Part shown: positions 41,397 through 49,868 of the stretch, piece after piece | How the letters are laid out: each line of letters starts with the position of its first letter | How positions within the stretch are numbered: position 1 is the stretch's first letter | Assembly: GCF_023896955.1 (NCBI RefSeq) | Contig: NZ_JAMHIW010000014.1 | Location: 101,744-165,743 of the forward strand | DNA: 64,000 bases | Direction: 5' to 3' | Source: Micromonospora sp. RHAY321 | GTDB taxonomy: Bacteria > Actinomycetota > Actinomycetes > Mycobacteriales > Micromonosporaceae | Made by a program: the position numbers and the translations under genes | Notes under the pieces: model-generated | Seen by the model: only the letters and a program-made list of their open reading frames with translations | Databases searched by the model: none | Told to the model about the DNA's origin: nothing

Positions 41397-43037
41397 ATGG
41401 CGAAGATCCTGAGCTTCTCGGACGACGCCCGGCACCTGCTGGAGCACGGTGTCAACGCCCTCGCGGACGCGGTCAAGGTCACCCTCGGCCCGCGCGGGCG
41501 CAACGTCGTCCTGGACAAGAAATTCGGTGCGCCGACGATCACCAACGATGGTGTGACCATCGCCAAGGAGATCGAGCTCACCAATCCCTACGAGAACCTC
41601 GGTGCGCAGCTGGTCAAGGAGGTGGCGACCAAGACCAACGACGTCGCCGGCGACGGGACCACCACCGCGACCGTGCTGGCCCAGGCGATGGTCCGCGAGG
41701 GCCTGCGCAACGTCACCGCCGGGACCAACCCGGCCGGCCTCAAGCGGGGCATCGACGCGGCGGCCACCAAGATCTCCGAGGCGCTGCTCGGCCGCGCCGA
41801 GGCGGTCACCGGCAAGGAGTCGATCGCGAACGTGGCGACGATCTCCGCGCAGGACTCCACCATCGGTGAGCTGATCGCCGAGGCGATGGAGCGGGTCGGC
41901 CGCGACGGTGTCATCACCGTCGAGGAGGGCTCCGCGCTCACCACCGAGCTGGACGTGACCGAGGGTCTCCAGTTCGACAAGGGCTTCATCTCGCCGAACT
42001 TCGTCACCGATCTGGAGAGCCAGGAGTCCGTCCTCGAGGACGCGTACATCCTGGTCACCACCCAGAAGATCTCGGCGATCGAGGAGCTGCTGCCGCTGCT
42101 GGAGAAGGTCCTCCAGAACAGCAAGCCGCTGCTGATCATCGCCGAGGACGTGGACGGCCAGGCGCTGTCCACCCTGGTGGTCAACTCGCTGCGCAAGACC
42201 CTCAAGGTCTGCGCCGTGAAGGCCCCCGGCTTCGGTGACCGGCGCAAGGCGATGCTCCAGGACATCGCGATCTCCACGGGCGCCGAGCTGGTCGCCCCGG
42301 AGTTGGGCTACAAGCTCGACCAGGTCGGCCTGGAGGTGCTCGGCACCGCCCGTCGCGTCGTGGTCGACAAGGAGAACACCACGATCGTCGACGGCGGCGG
42401 CCAGAAGGCCGACGTCGAGGACCGGGTGGCCCAGATCCGCAAGGAGATCGAGGCCTCCGACTCCGACTGGGACCGGGAGAAGCTGGCCGAGCGGCTGGCG
42501 AAGCTCTCGGGCGGTATCGCCGTGATCAAGGTGGGTGCGGCGACCGAGGTCGAGATGAAGGAGCGCAAGCACCGCATCGAGGACGCCATCGCGGCGACCA
42601 AGGCCGCGGTCGAGGAGGGCACCGTCCCCGGCGGCGGCGCCGCCCTGGTGCAGATCCTCTCCGTGCTCGACGACGACCTGGGCTTCACCGGTGACGAGAA
42701 GGTCGGCGTCTCGATCGTGCGCAAGGCGCTCGTCGAGCCGCTGCGCTGGATCGCGCAGAACGCCGGTCACGACGGCTACGTCGTGACCCAGAAGGTCGCC
42801 GACCTGAAGTGGGGCAACGGCCTCGACGCCGCCAAGGGCGAGTACGTCGACCTGGTCAAGGCCGGCATCATCGACCCGGTGAAGGTGACCCGCAACGCGG
42901 TCACCAACGCCGCCTCGATCGCCGGTCTGCTGCTCACCACGGAGAGCCTCGTGGTGGAGAAGCCGGAGCAGGCCGAGCCGGCCGCCGCCGGTGGGCACGG
43001 CCACGGTCACGGCCACCAGCACGGCCCGGGCTTCTGA
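41397..43037 (+). CDS. groEL: Chaperonin GroEL with histidine-rich C-terminus (GroEL1 type)
   Basis: 546 residues. TLGPRGRNVVLDKKFGAPTITNDGVTIAKEIEL is the N-terminal equatorial region, and DVAGDGTTTATVLAQAMV the ATP-binding site near residue 82. VEEGTVPGGGAALVQI follows near residue 402. The tail after residue 525 is His/Gly-rich (GHGHGHGHQHGPGF) instead of the Gly-Gly-Met repeats of general chaperonins. In actinobacteria the groES-linked copy with this tail is GroEL1, implying a second groEL elsewhere. The ATG at 41397 follows GAAGGG by 6 nt; co-transcribed with groES. Confidence 0.97.
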   Translation: MAKILSFSDDARHLLEHGVNALADAVKVTLGPRGRNVVLDKKFGAPTITNDGVTIAKEIELTNPYENLGAQLVKEVATKTNDVAGDGTTTATVLAQAMVREGLRNVTAGTNPAGLKRGIDAAATKISEALLGRAEAVTGKESIANVATISAQDSTIGELIAEAMERVGRDGVITVEEGSALTTELDVTEGLQFDKGFISPNFVTDLESQESVLEDAYILVTTQKISAIEELLPLLEKVLQNSKPLLIIAEDVDGQALSTLVVNSLRKTLKVCAVKAPGFGDRRKAMLQDIAISTGAELVAPELGYKLDQVGLEVLGTARRVVVDKENTTIVDGGGQKADVEDRVAQIRKEIEASDSDWDREKLAERLAKLSGGIAVIKVGAATEVEMKERKHRIEDAIAATKAAVEEGTVPGGGAALVQILSVLDDDLGFTGDEKVGVSIVRKALVEPLRWIAQNAGHDGYVVTQKVADLKWGNGLDAAKGEYVDLVKAGIIDPVKVTRNAVTNAASIAGLLLTTESLVVEKPEQAEPAAAGGHGHGHGHQHGPGF

Positions 43038-43056
43038 CCCGGTAGCGACACCCGTT

Positions 43057-43090
43057 CCGGGGCACACCGTCGTACGGCGGTGTGCCCCGG
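43057..43090 (+). terminator. Hairpin terminator of groESL
   Basis: Perfect 13-nt arms (43057-43069 and 43078-43090) around an 8-nt loop begin 19 nt after the groEL stop. A pyrimidine-rich TCCGTCTTCTCC follows. Confidence 0.75.
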
Positions 43091-43163
43091 TCCGTCTTCT
43101 CCGGTCATTACCGAGCGCTGACGTTGTTGGCGACCGGGCGGAATGATCGCGCACACTGGGCCG

Positions 43164-44747
43164 ATGAGCACCACGTCGCGGCGCTACGCCGCGCTGGCCG
43201 GAGTCACCGCCGCCGCCGTCGCGATCGGAATCGCGGAACCGGTGGCGGTGCTGACCGGGCCCCGGTCGGCGCCACTGGTCGCGGTCGGCGGGGTGGTCGT
43301 CGACGCCGTCCCGGAGTCGCTGAAGCAACTCGCCATCGACATCTTCGGCACCGCCGACAAGATCGCCCTGCTGGTCGGCACGGCCCTGCTGCTGGGCGCG
43401 TTCGCCGCGCTGCTCGGGGTGCTGGCGGTGCGCCGCCTGGCCCTCGGCCTGGCCGGCATCGCGGCGTTCGCCGCCGTCGGCGTGGCCGCCGCGCTGACCC
43501 GTGCCGGCGCGGATGCCGCCGACGCGCTGCCGTCGCTGGTCGGCGGCGGGCTCGGCGCCCTGGTGCTCTGGCTGCTCATCGCCGGTCCGCTGGAGTTGGA
43601 CCCGTGGCCGTGGTCCCCACCCACTCCGACCACGGTGCCGGCCGCGCCGAGTGAATCGGCGCCGGGGGAGGGTGTCGACCCGGAGTCGCGGCGGCGGTTC
43701 CTCACCGGCGCCGGGGTGCTGCTCGGCACGGCCACGGTGGCCGGTCTCGGTGGGCGCTGGCTCGCCGGTCGGCGCGGTGTGTCCGCTGCCCGGGAGGCGA
43801 TCCGGCTGCCCGCTCCGGTCGCCCCCGCACCGGCCGTGCCGGCGGGCGCCGACCTGTCCCTGGCCCAGCTCGCCCCGTACGTCACCCCGAACTTCGGGTT
43901 CTACCGGATCGACACCGCGCTGGTGGTGCCGCAGGTGGACCCGGCGACCTGGCGGCTGCGGATCCACGGGCAGGTCCGCAACGAGCGCACCTACACCTAC
44001 GCCGACCTGCTGGCCCGGCCGCTGGTCGAGCGGTACGTCACCCTGGCCTGCGTCTCCAACGAGGTGGGCGGGGATCTGATCGGCAACGCCCGCTGGCTCG
44101 GCGTGCCCCTGCGGGAACTGCTGGACGAGGTCCAGCCGGAGGAGGACGCCGACCAGGTCGTCGGCCGGTCCGTCGACGGCTGGACCTGCGGCACCCCCAC
44201 GGCGGCCCTGCGCGACGGGCGGGACGCGCTGCTGGCGGTCGGCATGAACGGCGAGCCGCTGCCGGTCGAGCACGGCTTCCCGGTGCGGATGGTGGTGCCC
44301 GGCCTGTACGGCTACGTGTCGGCGTGCAAGTGGGTCACCGAGCTGGAGCTGACCCGCTTCGTCGACTTCGACGCGTACTGGGTGCCGAGGGGCTGGTCCG
44401 TCCAGGGGCCGATCAAGACCCAGTCGCGGATCGACACGCCGCGCTCGCGCAACCGGCTGACCGCCGGCCCGGTGACCGTGGCCGGAGTGGCCTGGGCGCA
44501 GCACCGGGGCATCCGCCGGGTCGAGGTACGCGTCGACGGCGGCCCCTGGCAGGAGGCGCAGCTCGCCCCGTCGGTGTCGGTGGACACCTGGGTGCAGTGG
44601 TCGTGGCGCTGGGACGCCACACCGGGAGAGCACCGGCTCCAGGTCCGGGCGACCGACACGACCGGCGAGACCCAGACCGAGCGCACGCAGGGCGTCGTCC
44701 CGGACGGCGCCACGGGCTGGCACACGGTCACCGTCACCGTCCGCTGA
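43164..44747 (+). CDS. Membrane-bound sulfite-oxidase-family molybdopterin oxidoreductase
   Basis: 527 residues. Three to four N-terminal membrane helices (residues about 10-145) precede RRRFLTGAGVLLG (near residue 175), an Arg-rich start of another helix. The sulfite oxidase molybdopterin domain begins YVTPNFGFYRIDTALVVPQVDP. The Mo-ligand Cys is in VTLACVSNEVGGDLIGNARWLGVPL near residue 295. A C-terminal Ig-like dimerization domain follows (RRVEVRVDGGPWQEAQL). These enzymes oxidize or reduce small sulfur or other oxyanion substrates outside the membrane; substrate unknown. The ATG at 43164 fits the conserved start MSTTSRR. Confidence 0.87.
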   Translation: MSTTSRRYAALAGVTAAAVAIGIAEPVAVLTGPRSAPLVAVGGVVVDAVPESLKQLAIDIFGTADKIALLVGTALLLGAFAALLGVLAVRRLALGLAGIAAFAAVGVAAALTRAGADAADALPSLVGGGLGALVLWLLIAGPLELDPWPWSPPTPTTVPAAPSESAPGEGVDPESRRRFLTGAGVLLGTATVAGLGGRWLAGRRGVSAAREAIRLPAPVAPAPAVPAGADLSLAQLAPYVTPNFGFYRIDTALVVPQVDPATWRLRIHGQVRNERTYTYADLLARPLVERYVTLACVSNEVGGDLIGNARWLGVPLRELLDEVQPEEDADQVVGRSVDGWTCGTPTAALRDGRDALLAVGMNGEPLPVEHGFPVRMVVPGLYGYVSACKWVTELELTRFVDFDAYWVPRGWSVQGPIKTQSRIDTPRSRNRLTAGPVTVAGVAWAQHRGIRRVEVRVDGGPWQEAQLAPSVSVDTWVQWSWRWDATPGEHRLQVRATDTTGETQTERTQGVVPDGATGWHTVTVTVR

Positions 44748-44824
44748 CCCTGCCCGGACGGAGCGACCTCGCCGGGTGGCGCGAAACGGCCGCCGCGTCC
44801 GGCTCGGGGCGCTCGGTGCCATGG

Positions 44825-44868
44825 GTGCGATACCTGTGAGGCATAAATATGCCTCTCAGGTATCACGC
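44825..44868. repeat. AT-rich palindromic element, copy B
   Basis: Arms of 21 nt (44825-44845 and 44848-44868) match at 18 positions around a central AA. The core GAGGCATA-AA-TATGCCTC is perfectly palindromic. It shares 22 of 23 nt with copy A (25861-25883). It lies between the molybdoenzyme gene (+) and the whiD terminator (-). Confidence 0.85.
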
Positions 44869-44962
44869 TCGTTGCCGCGTCCGCCCTCCGGACCGCGTGC
44901 CCGTGTCGACCACGGTGTCCCGGCGACGAGACGCCGGACGCACCCGTGCGACGGGACGCGGA

Positions 44963-44991
44963 AACCGCGCCCCCATCATGGGGGCGCGGTT
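44963..44991 (-). terminator. Hairpin terminator of the whiB3/whiD-like gene
   Basis: Perfect 12-nt arms (44963-44974 and 44980-44991) around a 5-nt loop, 25 nt after the stop codon on the minus strand. Confidence 0.7.
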
Positions 44992-45016
44992 CGCGGTGTC
45001 GCGGGACTGTGGCCGG

Positions 45017-45400
45017 TCAGGCGACGTTGCGCTGCGCCGGGACCGTCGACTTGTGCGGACGACCCAGCCGGGCCTCCAGGCGGGACACGTCGACGCGGGC
45101 CTGTCGGCGGTCGGCCAGATCCTCCCAGCCGACGGCGAGCAGGCGCAGCCGCTCGGACTCGCTGAAGCCGCCCCACACGCCGTACGGCTCGCGGACCGAC
45201 AGAGCGTGCGCGGCGCACTCGGCGCGGACCGGGCAGGTACGGCAGACCGCCTTGGCGGAGGATTCCCGACGCAGTCGGGAGGAGCCCCGCTCGCCGTCGG
45301 GGTGGAAGAACTGGGCGCTGTCCCGCCCTCGGCAGGCACCGAGACGCTGCCAGTCCCAGAGATCGACGATGGGTCCGGGCAGTCTACGTACGTTCGACAT
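45017..45400 (-). CDS. whiB3: WhiB-family [4Fe-4S] regulator, WhiB3/WhiD type
   Basis: 127 residues. Cluster ligands C23, C53, C56 and C62 (C-x29-C-x2-C-x5-C), then EPYGVWGGFSESERLRLL, the GVWGG turn. PGPIVDLWDWQRLGACRGRDSAQFFHPDGERG closely follows Mycobacterium WhiB3 and Streptomyces WhiD, which sit in the same region beside groES-groEL. The C-terminus is longer and basic. The family binds SigA and controls redox or sporulation genes. The ATG at 45400 follows a strong GGAGGAGGGG. Divergent from the bldM-like gene. Confidence 0.92.
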   Translation of the reverse strand: MSNVRRLPGPIVDLWDWQRLGACRGRDSAQFFHPDGERGSSRLRRESSAKAVCRTCPVRAECAAHALSVREPYGVWGGFSESERLRLLAVGWEDLADRRQARVDVSRLEARLGRPHKSTVPAQRNVA

Positions 45401-45542
45401 CAGCACCCCTCCTCCCGCGCGGCACCGCGAGATCCTTGTGGCCGGCTTCCGGGCGGCGGGCCGCGCAGGCGCACCGTTCCCGGCCTGGACTTCCCGGTAC
45501 CCGTGCTTTCCCCGGCTCACACGTCTGTGATCGAGAACGCCC

Positions 45543-45548
45543 CGTAAC
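45543..45548 (+). promoter_or_regulatory. Possible ECF-type -35 upstream of the bldM-like gene
   Basis: CGTAAC lies about 105 bp before the start codon, in an unusually AT-rich part of the divergent whiB3-bldM region. It resembles the -35 reported for sigma-BldN promoters as I recall it. No convincing -10 is seen 16 nt later (ATCTGT). The rest of the 252-bp region holds only the two ribosome-binding sites. Confidence 0.3.
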
Positions 45549-45652
45549 TTGCGGCTTTTGCCCTATCTGTCGGAAAAGTTCGGAGGATTGCCGGGAACCC
45601 CCTCCCCAGCCGACCCCGTCATGGTCTGCTCGTTGGCGGAGAGGAGACCACA

Positions 45653-46471
45653 GTGCGTACCGTTCTTGTGTGCGTTCGGACACCACTCGCGGCCCAGCAT
45701 CTGACTTCCGCGGCCGCGCGGCTGGGGTTGTCCGCGATCGTCCGTACCGCCGTCTCCGATCCCGAGGTGATGCTGCGGCTGGCCGAGCGTCCTGCCGACG
45801 TGGTGCTGGCCGACACGGCCCTCACCCGGCCGGACAGCGCCGGCTTCGTGCGGCGGGTGCTGGCCCGCGCGCCGCAGGCCGCGGTGCTGCTGCTGGGCAC
45901 TGAGGAATCCGAGGCCGCGGCGGCAACCATCAGCGCCGGCGCCCGCGGCCTGATCCAGAACGTCGACCACGACCTGACCAGCGCGGTGGCCAAGGCCCTG
46001 CTGCTGCTCACCGCACCCGGCCGGGCCACCCGGCAGCGGACCACCGACCCGGCCCGGGACACGGCGGCGGTCGGTGGTTCGGCCCGCCCCGGGCCATCGC
46101 TGCGCGGCCCCGCCGAGCCGGGCTGGGCGGCCACGCCTGGTGAGGGGCCGGCGGGTGTGCCGTCGGTGCCGGTGCAGCGCGGCGACGACGAGGCCGACGC
46201 GGCGACCGGTGACCCGGCGAGCGACCAGAGCGACCAGACACGCCCCGCGCCGGCCGCCCGGCCCGCCCGGGTGTCGATCGGGCTCACCGAGCGGGAGCTT
46301 CAGGTGCTGCTGGGCATGGCCGAGGGCAAGAGCAACGCGGAGATCGGCCGGGAGCTGTTCGTCTCGGAGGACACCGTCAAGACCCACGCTCGCCGGCTGT
46401 TCCGCAAGCTCGGCGCCCGGGACCGCGCCCACGCGGTGGCCGCCGGCTTCCGCGCCGGCCTGGTCGCCTGA
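45653..46471 (+). CDS. BldM-like orphan response regulator with atypical receiver
   Basis: 272 residues from GTG 45653 behind GGAGAGGAG. The C-terminal LuxR-type helix-turn-helix LTERELQVLLGMAEGKSNAEIGRELFVSEDTVKTHARRLFRKLGARDRAHAVAAGFRAGLV closely resembles BldM. The receiver keeps Asp54 (VVLADTAL), but the acidic pair is Val8-Arg9 and the conserved Lys is Asn (LIQNVD). A Pro/Ala/Gly-rich linker of about 80 residues separates the domains. Phosphorylation-independent action is likely. Position between whiB3/whiD and guaB matches bldM of Streptomyces. Confidence 0.85.
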   Translation: MRTVLVCVRTPLAAQHLTSAAARLGLSAIVRTAVSDPEVMLRLAERPADVVLADTALTRPDSAGFVRRVLARAPQAAVLLLGTEESEAAAATISAGARGLIQNVDHDLTSAVAKALLLLTAPGRATRQRTTDPARDTAAVGGSARPGPSLRGPAEPGWAATPGEGPAGVPSVPVQRGDDEADAATGDPASDQSDQTRPAPAARPARVSIGLTERELQVLLGMAEGKSNAEIGRELFVSEDTVKTHARRLFRKLGARDRAHAVAAGFRAGLVA

Positions 46472-46492
46472 CACCCGAACCGCCGGCCGGGC

Positions 46493-46906
46493 TCAATCCG
46501 TCGAGGTGCCCGGTTCGTCCTCGGTGCCCTCGGTCAGGGTGTCGTGCACCCCGTCGGCGTACCCGCGGGCGTAGTCCCAGGTCACGTAGTGGTCCGGGTC
46601 CGGGTCGTACGCCGGCTCGTGCACGCGGGGACGGCCCGAGTTGAGCAGGTGGCGCAGGTTGCCCCGGAGCAGGTCCCAGTCGAAGTAGTGCGGCTCGCGG
46701 CAGTCCTCGCATTCGATGACCAGCCCGCGGACCCCGATCGGCGCCAGCAGAGCCTGGTAGATCTCCAGGTCGGCGAGGTCCTCCAGCACGTCCTGCCGCT
46801 CGACGTCGGTCAGCGGATCCGGCGTCGCGTCGTCGGCCGGATCGTCCAGCCCCGCGGTCGGGTCGGCCGGGTCGCCGTTGAACGGGTCGATGGGCTCGTC
46901 GTGCAC
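46493..46906 (-). CDS. DUF5319 family protein
   Basis: 137 residues, very acidic. VERQDVLEDLADLEIYQALLAPIGVRGLVIECEDCREPHYFDWDLLRGNLRHLLNSG is the DUF5319 core, with a CxxC pair in ECEDC and FDWDLLRGNL. The same family neighbours guaB and whiB3 in mycobacteria (Rv3412). The activity is unknown; the Cys pair could bind metal. The GTG at 46906 lies 6 nt after TACGGT on the minus strand and may be leaderless. Convergent with the bldM-like gene (21 bp). Confidence 0.85.
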   Translation of the reverse strand: MHDEPIDPFNGDPADPTAGLDDPADDATPDPLTDVERQDVLEDLADLEIYQALLAPIGVRGLVIECEDCREPHYFDWDLLRGNLRHLLNSGRPRVHEPAYDPDPDHYVTWDYARGYADGVHDTLTEGTEDEPGTSTD

Positions 46907-47091
46907 CCCCTCACCGTAGACCCAACGCGGCGGGAACGTCCGCCCCCGGCCCCGCGCCGGGCCGGCCCGCCACCGCAGGAGCTGCCCAGCTCACTGGGTA
47001 CGATAAGACGACGTGCCGGCACCGTGGCGCGTTCCGGTGCCCGCCCGCGCCACCTCGCTGAAGCCCATTCGAGCAGCTCAGGGGAGCAATC

Positions 47092-48654
47092 GTGGAAAAT
47101 TCGCCCAGCACCGATCTTCCGGCCGGCGCCGAGCACGCCGACCTGGGCGGCCACCTGCCCGAGCTGCCCGCCGGCTCCGCCAGGGTGGTTCCGCTCGGGC
47201 TCACCTTCGACGACGTGCTGTTGCAGCCGGGCGAGTCGGACGTCGTTCCGAGCCGGGTCAACACCCGCACCCGGCTCACCCGCGGGATCGAGTTGACCGT
47301 TCCGCTGCTCTCCAGCGCCATGGACACCGTCACCGAGGCGCGGATGGCGATCGCCATGGCCCGCCAGGGTGGCATCGGCGTGCTGCACCGCAACCTCTCA
47401 CTGGAGGACCAGGCCCTCCAGGTCGACCTGGTCAAGCGCTCCGAGTCCGGCATGATCACCAACCCGGTGACCGCCAGCCCCGGCGACACCCTGCGCGAGG
47501 TCGACGAGCTGTGCGGGCGGTACCGGATCTCCGGGGTGCCCGTGGTGGACGGCGACGGCCAGCTCGTGGGCATCGTCACCAACCGCGACATGCGCTTCGT
47601 CTCCGAGCCCGACACGCCGGTCCGGGACATCATGACCCGCACGCCGCTGGTCACCGCCCGCGTCGGGGTGAGCAAGGACGAGGCGCTGGAGCTGCTGCGC
47701 CGCCACAAGATCGAGAAGCTGCCGATCGTCGACGACTCCGGCCGCCTGCGCGGGCTGATCACCGTGAAGGACTTCACCAAGAGCGAGCAGTACCCGAACG
47801 CCACCAAGGACGACGCCGGCCGGCTGCGGGTCGCCGCCGCCGTGGGCGTCGGCGAGGACGCGTACAAGCGGGCCCGCACCCTGGTCGACGCGGGCGTGGA
47901 CGTGCTGATCGTGGACACCGCCCACGGTCACCAGCGGGCCGTGCTGGACATGGTGCGCCAGCTCAAGAAGGACGTCGCCATCGACATCGTCGGCGGCAAC
48001 GTGGCCACGTACGCCGGCGCGAAGGCACTGGTCGACGCCGGCGCCGACGGGATCAAGGTGGGCGTGGGTCCGGGTGCGATCTGCACCACCCGGATCGTCG
48101 CCGGGGTCGGCGTTCCGCAGATCACCGCGATCATGGAGGCGGCCCGGGCCGCCCGCCCGGCCGGCGTGCCGGTGATCGGTGACGGCGGCATCCAGTACTC
48201 CGGTGACATCGCCAAGGCGCTGGTCGCCGGTGCCGACACGGTGATGCTCGGCAGCCTGCTGGCCGGCTGCGAGGAGAGCCCCGGCGAGTTGATCTTCATC
48301 AACGGCAAGCAGTACAAGGCGTACCGCGGGATGGGCTCGCTCGGCGCGATGCAGTCCCGGGGGCAGGCCAAGTCGTACTCGAAGGACCGGTACTTCCAGC
48401 AGGACGTGCTCGCCGAGGACAAGCTGGTCCCCGAGGGCGTCGAGGGCCAGGTGCCCTACCGGGGCCCGCTGTCCGCGGTCGCCCACCAGCTCATCGGCGG
48501 GCTGCGCGCCGCGATGGGGTACGTCGGCGCGGAGAGCATCCCCGAGCTGCACCGGCGTGGCCAGCTGATCCGGATCACCGCGGCCGGGCTCAAGGAGAGC
48601 CACCCGCACGACATCCAGATGACCGTCGAGGCGCCCAACTACCACTCCCGCTGA
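47092..48654 (+). CDS. guaB: Inosine-5'-monophosphate dehydrogenase
   Basis: 520 residues. It oxidizes IMP to XMP with NAD, the committed step to GMP. LTFDDVLLQPGESDVVPS starts the barrel. Two CBS domains occupy about residues 115-235 (GIVTNRDMRF, GLITVKDFTK). The catalytic loop is GPGAICTTRIVAGVG with Cys331, and GDGGIQYSGDIAKAL and the YRGMGS flap follow. The GTG at 47092 follows GGGGAG by 5 nt. It precedes guaB3 by 27 bp. Confidence 0.97.
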   Translation: MENSPSTDLPAGAEHADLGGHLPELPAGSARVVPLGLTFDDVLLQPGESDVVPSRVNTRTRLTRGIELTVPLLSSAMDTVTEARMAIAMARQGGIGVLHRNLSLEDQALQVDLVKRSESGMITNPVTASPGDTLREVDELCGRYRISGVPVVDGDGQLVGIVTNRDMRFVSEPDTPVRDIMTRTPLVTARVGVSKDEALELLRRHKIEKLPIVDDSGRLRGLITVKDFTKSEQYPNATKDDAGRLRVAAAVGVGEDAYKRARTLVDAGVDVLIVDTAHGHQRAVLDMVRQLKKDVAIDIVGGNVATYAGAKALVDAGADGIKVGVGPGAICTTRIVAGVGVPQITAIMEAARAARPAGVPVIGDGGIQYSGDIAKALVAGADTVMLGSLLAGCEESPGELIFINGKQYKAYRGMGSLGAMQSRGQAKSYSKDRYFQQDVLAEDKLVPEGVEGQVPYRGPLSAVAHQLIGGLRAAMGYVGAESIPELHRRGQLIRITAAGLKESHPHDIQMTVEAPNYHSR

Positions 48655-48681
48655 CCATCCCCCAACAACCTGGAGTCCCCC

Positions 48682-49800
48682 ATGCGTGACGTGGTCGAGA
48701 TCGGGCTGGGCAAGACCGCGCAGCGCGGCTACCACCTGGACGACATCGCCATCGTGCCGAGCCGACGGACCAGGGACGTCGACGACGTCTCCACCGCCTG
48801 GCAGCTCGACGCGTACCCGTTCGGCATCCCGTGCGTCGGGCACCCCTCCGACGCGACGATGAGCCCGTCGTCGGCGGTCCGGCTCGGTGAGCTCGGCGGC
48901 CTCGGCGTGCTCAACGTCGAGGGGCTGTGGACGCGCTACGAGAACCCGACCAAGGTGCTGGAGGAGCTGGCCGGTCTCGACGAGAACGCCCGCGCCACCA
49001 AGCGGCTCCAGGAGGTGTACGCGGAGCCGATCCGTCCCGACCTGATCGCCGAGCGGGTGCGCGAGCTGCGCGCCGGCGGTGGCACGGTCGCGGTGCGGGT
49101 CTCGCCGCAGCACACCCTGGCGCTGGCCCCGGTGATCCTGGACGCCGGGGTGGACATCCTGGTCATCCAGGGCACCATCGTCTCGGCCGAGCACGTCTCG
49201 ACCACCGACGAGCCGCTGAACCTCAAGGAGTTCATCGCCGACCTCGACCTGCCGGTGATCGTCGGCGGCTGCACGGACTACAAGACCGCGCTGCACCTGA
49301 TGCGCACCGGCGCGGCCGGCGTGATCGTGGGCATCGGTGGCGACGAGTGGTCGACCACCGAGTCGGTGCTGGGCATCCGGGTGCCGATGGCCACCGCGAT
49401 CGCCGACGCCGCGGCGGCCCGGCGGGACTACCTCGACGAGACCGGCGGCCGGTACGTGCACCTCATCGCCGACGGTGACATCCAGACCTCGGGCGACATC
49501 GCCAAGGCGCTCGGTTGCGGCGCGGACGCGGTGATGCTCGGCGAGCCGCTGTCGCTCTGCGAGGAGGCGCCCGCAGGGGGTGCCTGGTGGCACTCGGCGG
49601 CCAGCCACCCGTCGCTGCCGCGCGGTGCGTTCGAGGTCTCCGGTGAGCCGATCGGGTCGATGGAGCAGTTGCTCTTCGGCCCGGCCGACGAGGCCGACGG
49701 CCAGCTCAACCTGTTCGGCGGGCTGCGCCGGGCGATGGCCAAGTGCGGCTATCGCGACCTCAAGGAGTTCCAGAAGGTCGGCCTGGTCCTCGACCGCTGA
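48682..49800 (+). CDS. guaB3: GuaB3, IMP dehydrogenase-related protein
   Basis: 372 residues. IMPDH-like barrel starting VVEIGLGKTAQRGYHLDDIAIVPS. There is no CBS module, and the catalytic Cys loop is replaced by IVGIGGDEWSTTESVLGIRVP near residue 215. LIADGDIQTSGDIAKALGCGADAVMLGEPL follows. Actinobacterial GuaB3 proteins are always found behind guaB; a related cyanobacterial enzyme was reported to act as GMP reductase, which fits the missing IMPDH features, but the role here is inferred. Confidence 0.93.
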   Translation: MRDVVEIGLGKTAQRGYHLDDIAIVPSRRTRDVDDVSTAWQLDAYPFGIPCVGHPSDATMSPSSAVRLGELGGLGVLNVEGLWTRYENPTKVLEELAGLDENARATKRLQEVYAEPIRPDLIAERVRELRAGGGTVAVRVSPQHTLALAPVILDAGVDILVIQGTIVSAEHVSTTDEPLNLKEFIADLDLPVIVGGCTDYKTALHLMRTGAAGVIVGIGGDEWSTTESVLGIRVPMATAIADAAAARRDYLDETGGRYVHLIADGDIQTSGDIAKALGCGADAVMLGEPLSLCEEAPAGGAWWHSAASHPSLPRGAFEVSGEPIGSMEQLLFGPADEADGQLNLFGGLRRAMAKCGYRDLKEFQKVGLVLDR

Positions 49801-49821
49801 TCCGTCCTGTACACGCCGGAC

Positions 49822-49850
49822 GGCCGGCCCCGCACTGCGCGGGGCCGGCC
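49822..49850. terminator. Bidirectional hairpin terminator after guaB3
   Basis: Perfect 12-nt arms (49822-49833 and 49839-49850) with a 5-nt loop in the 68-bp gap between convergent guaB3 and the ThuA gene. Confidence 0.75.
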
Positions 49851-49868
49851 TCCGTCGTACCGGGGGTG

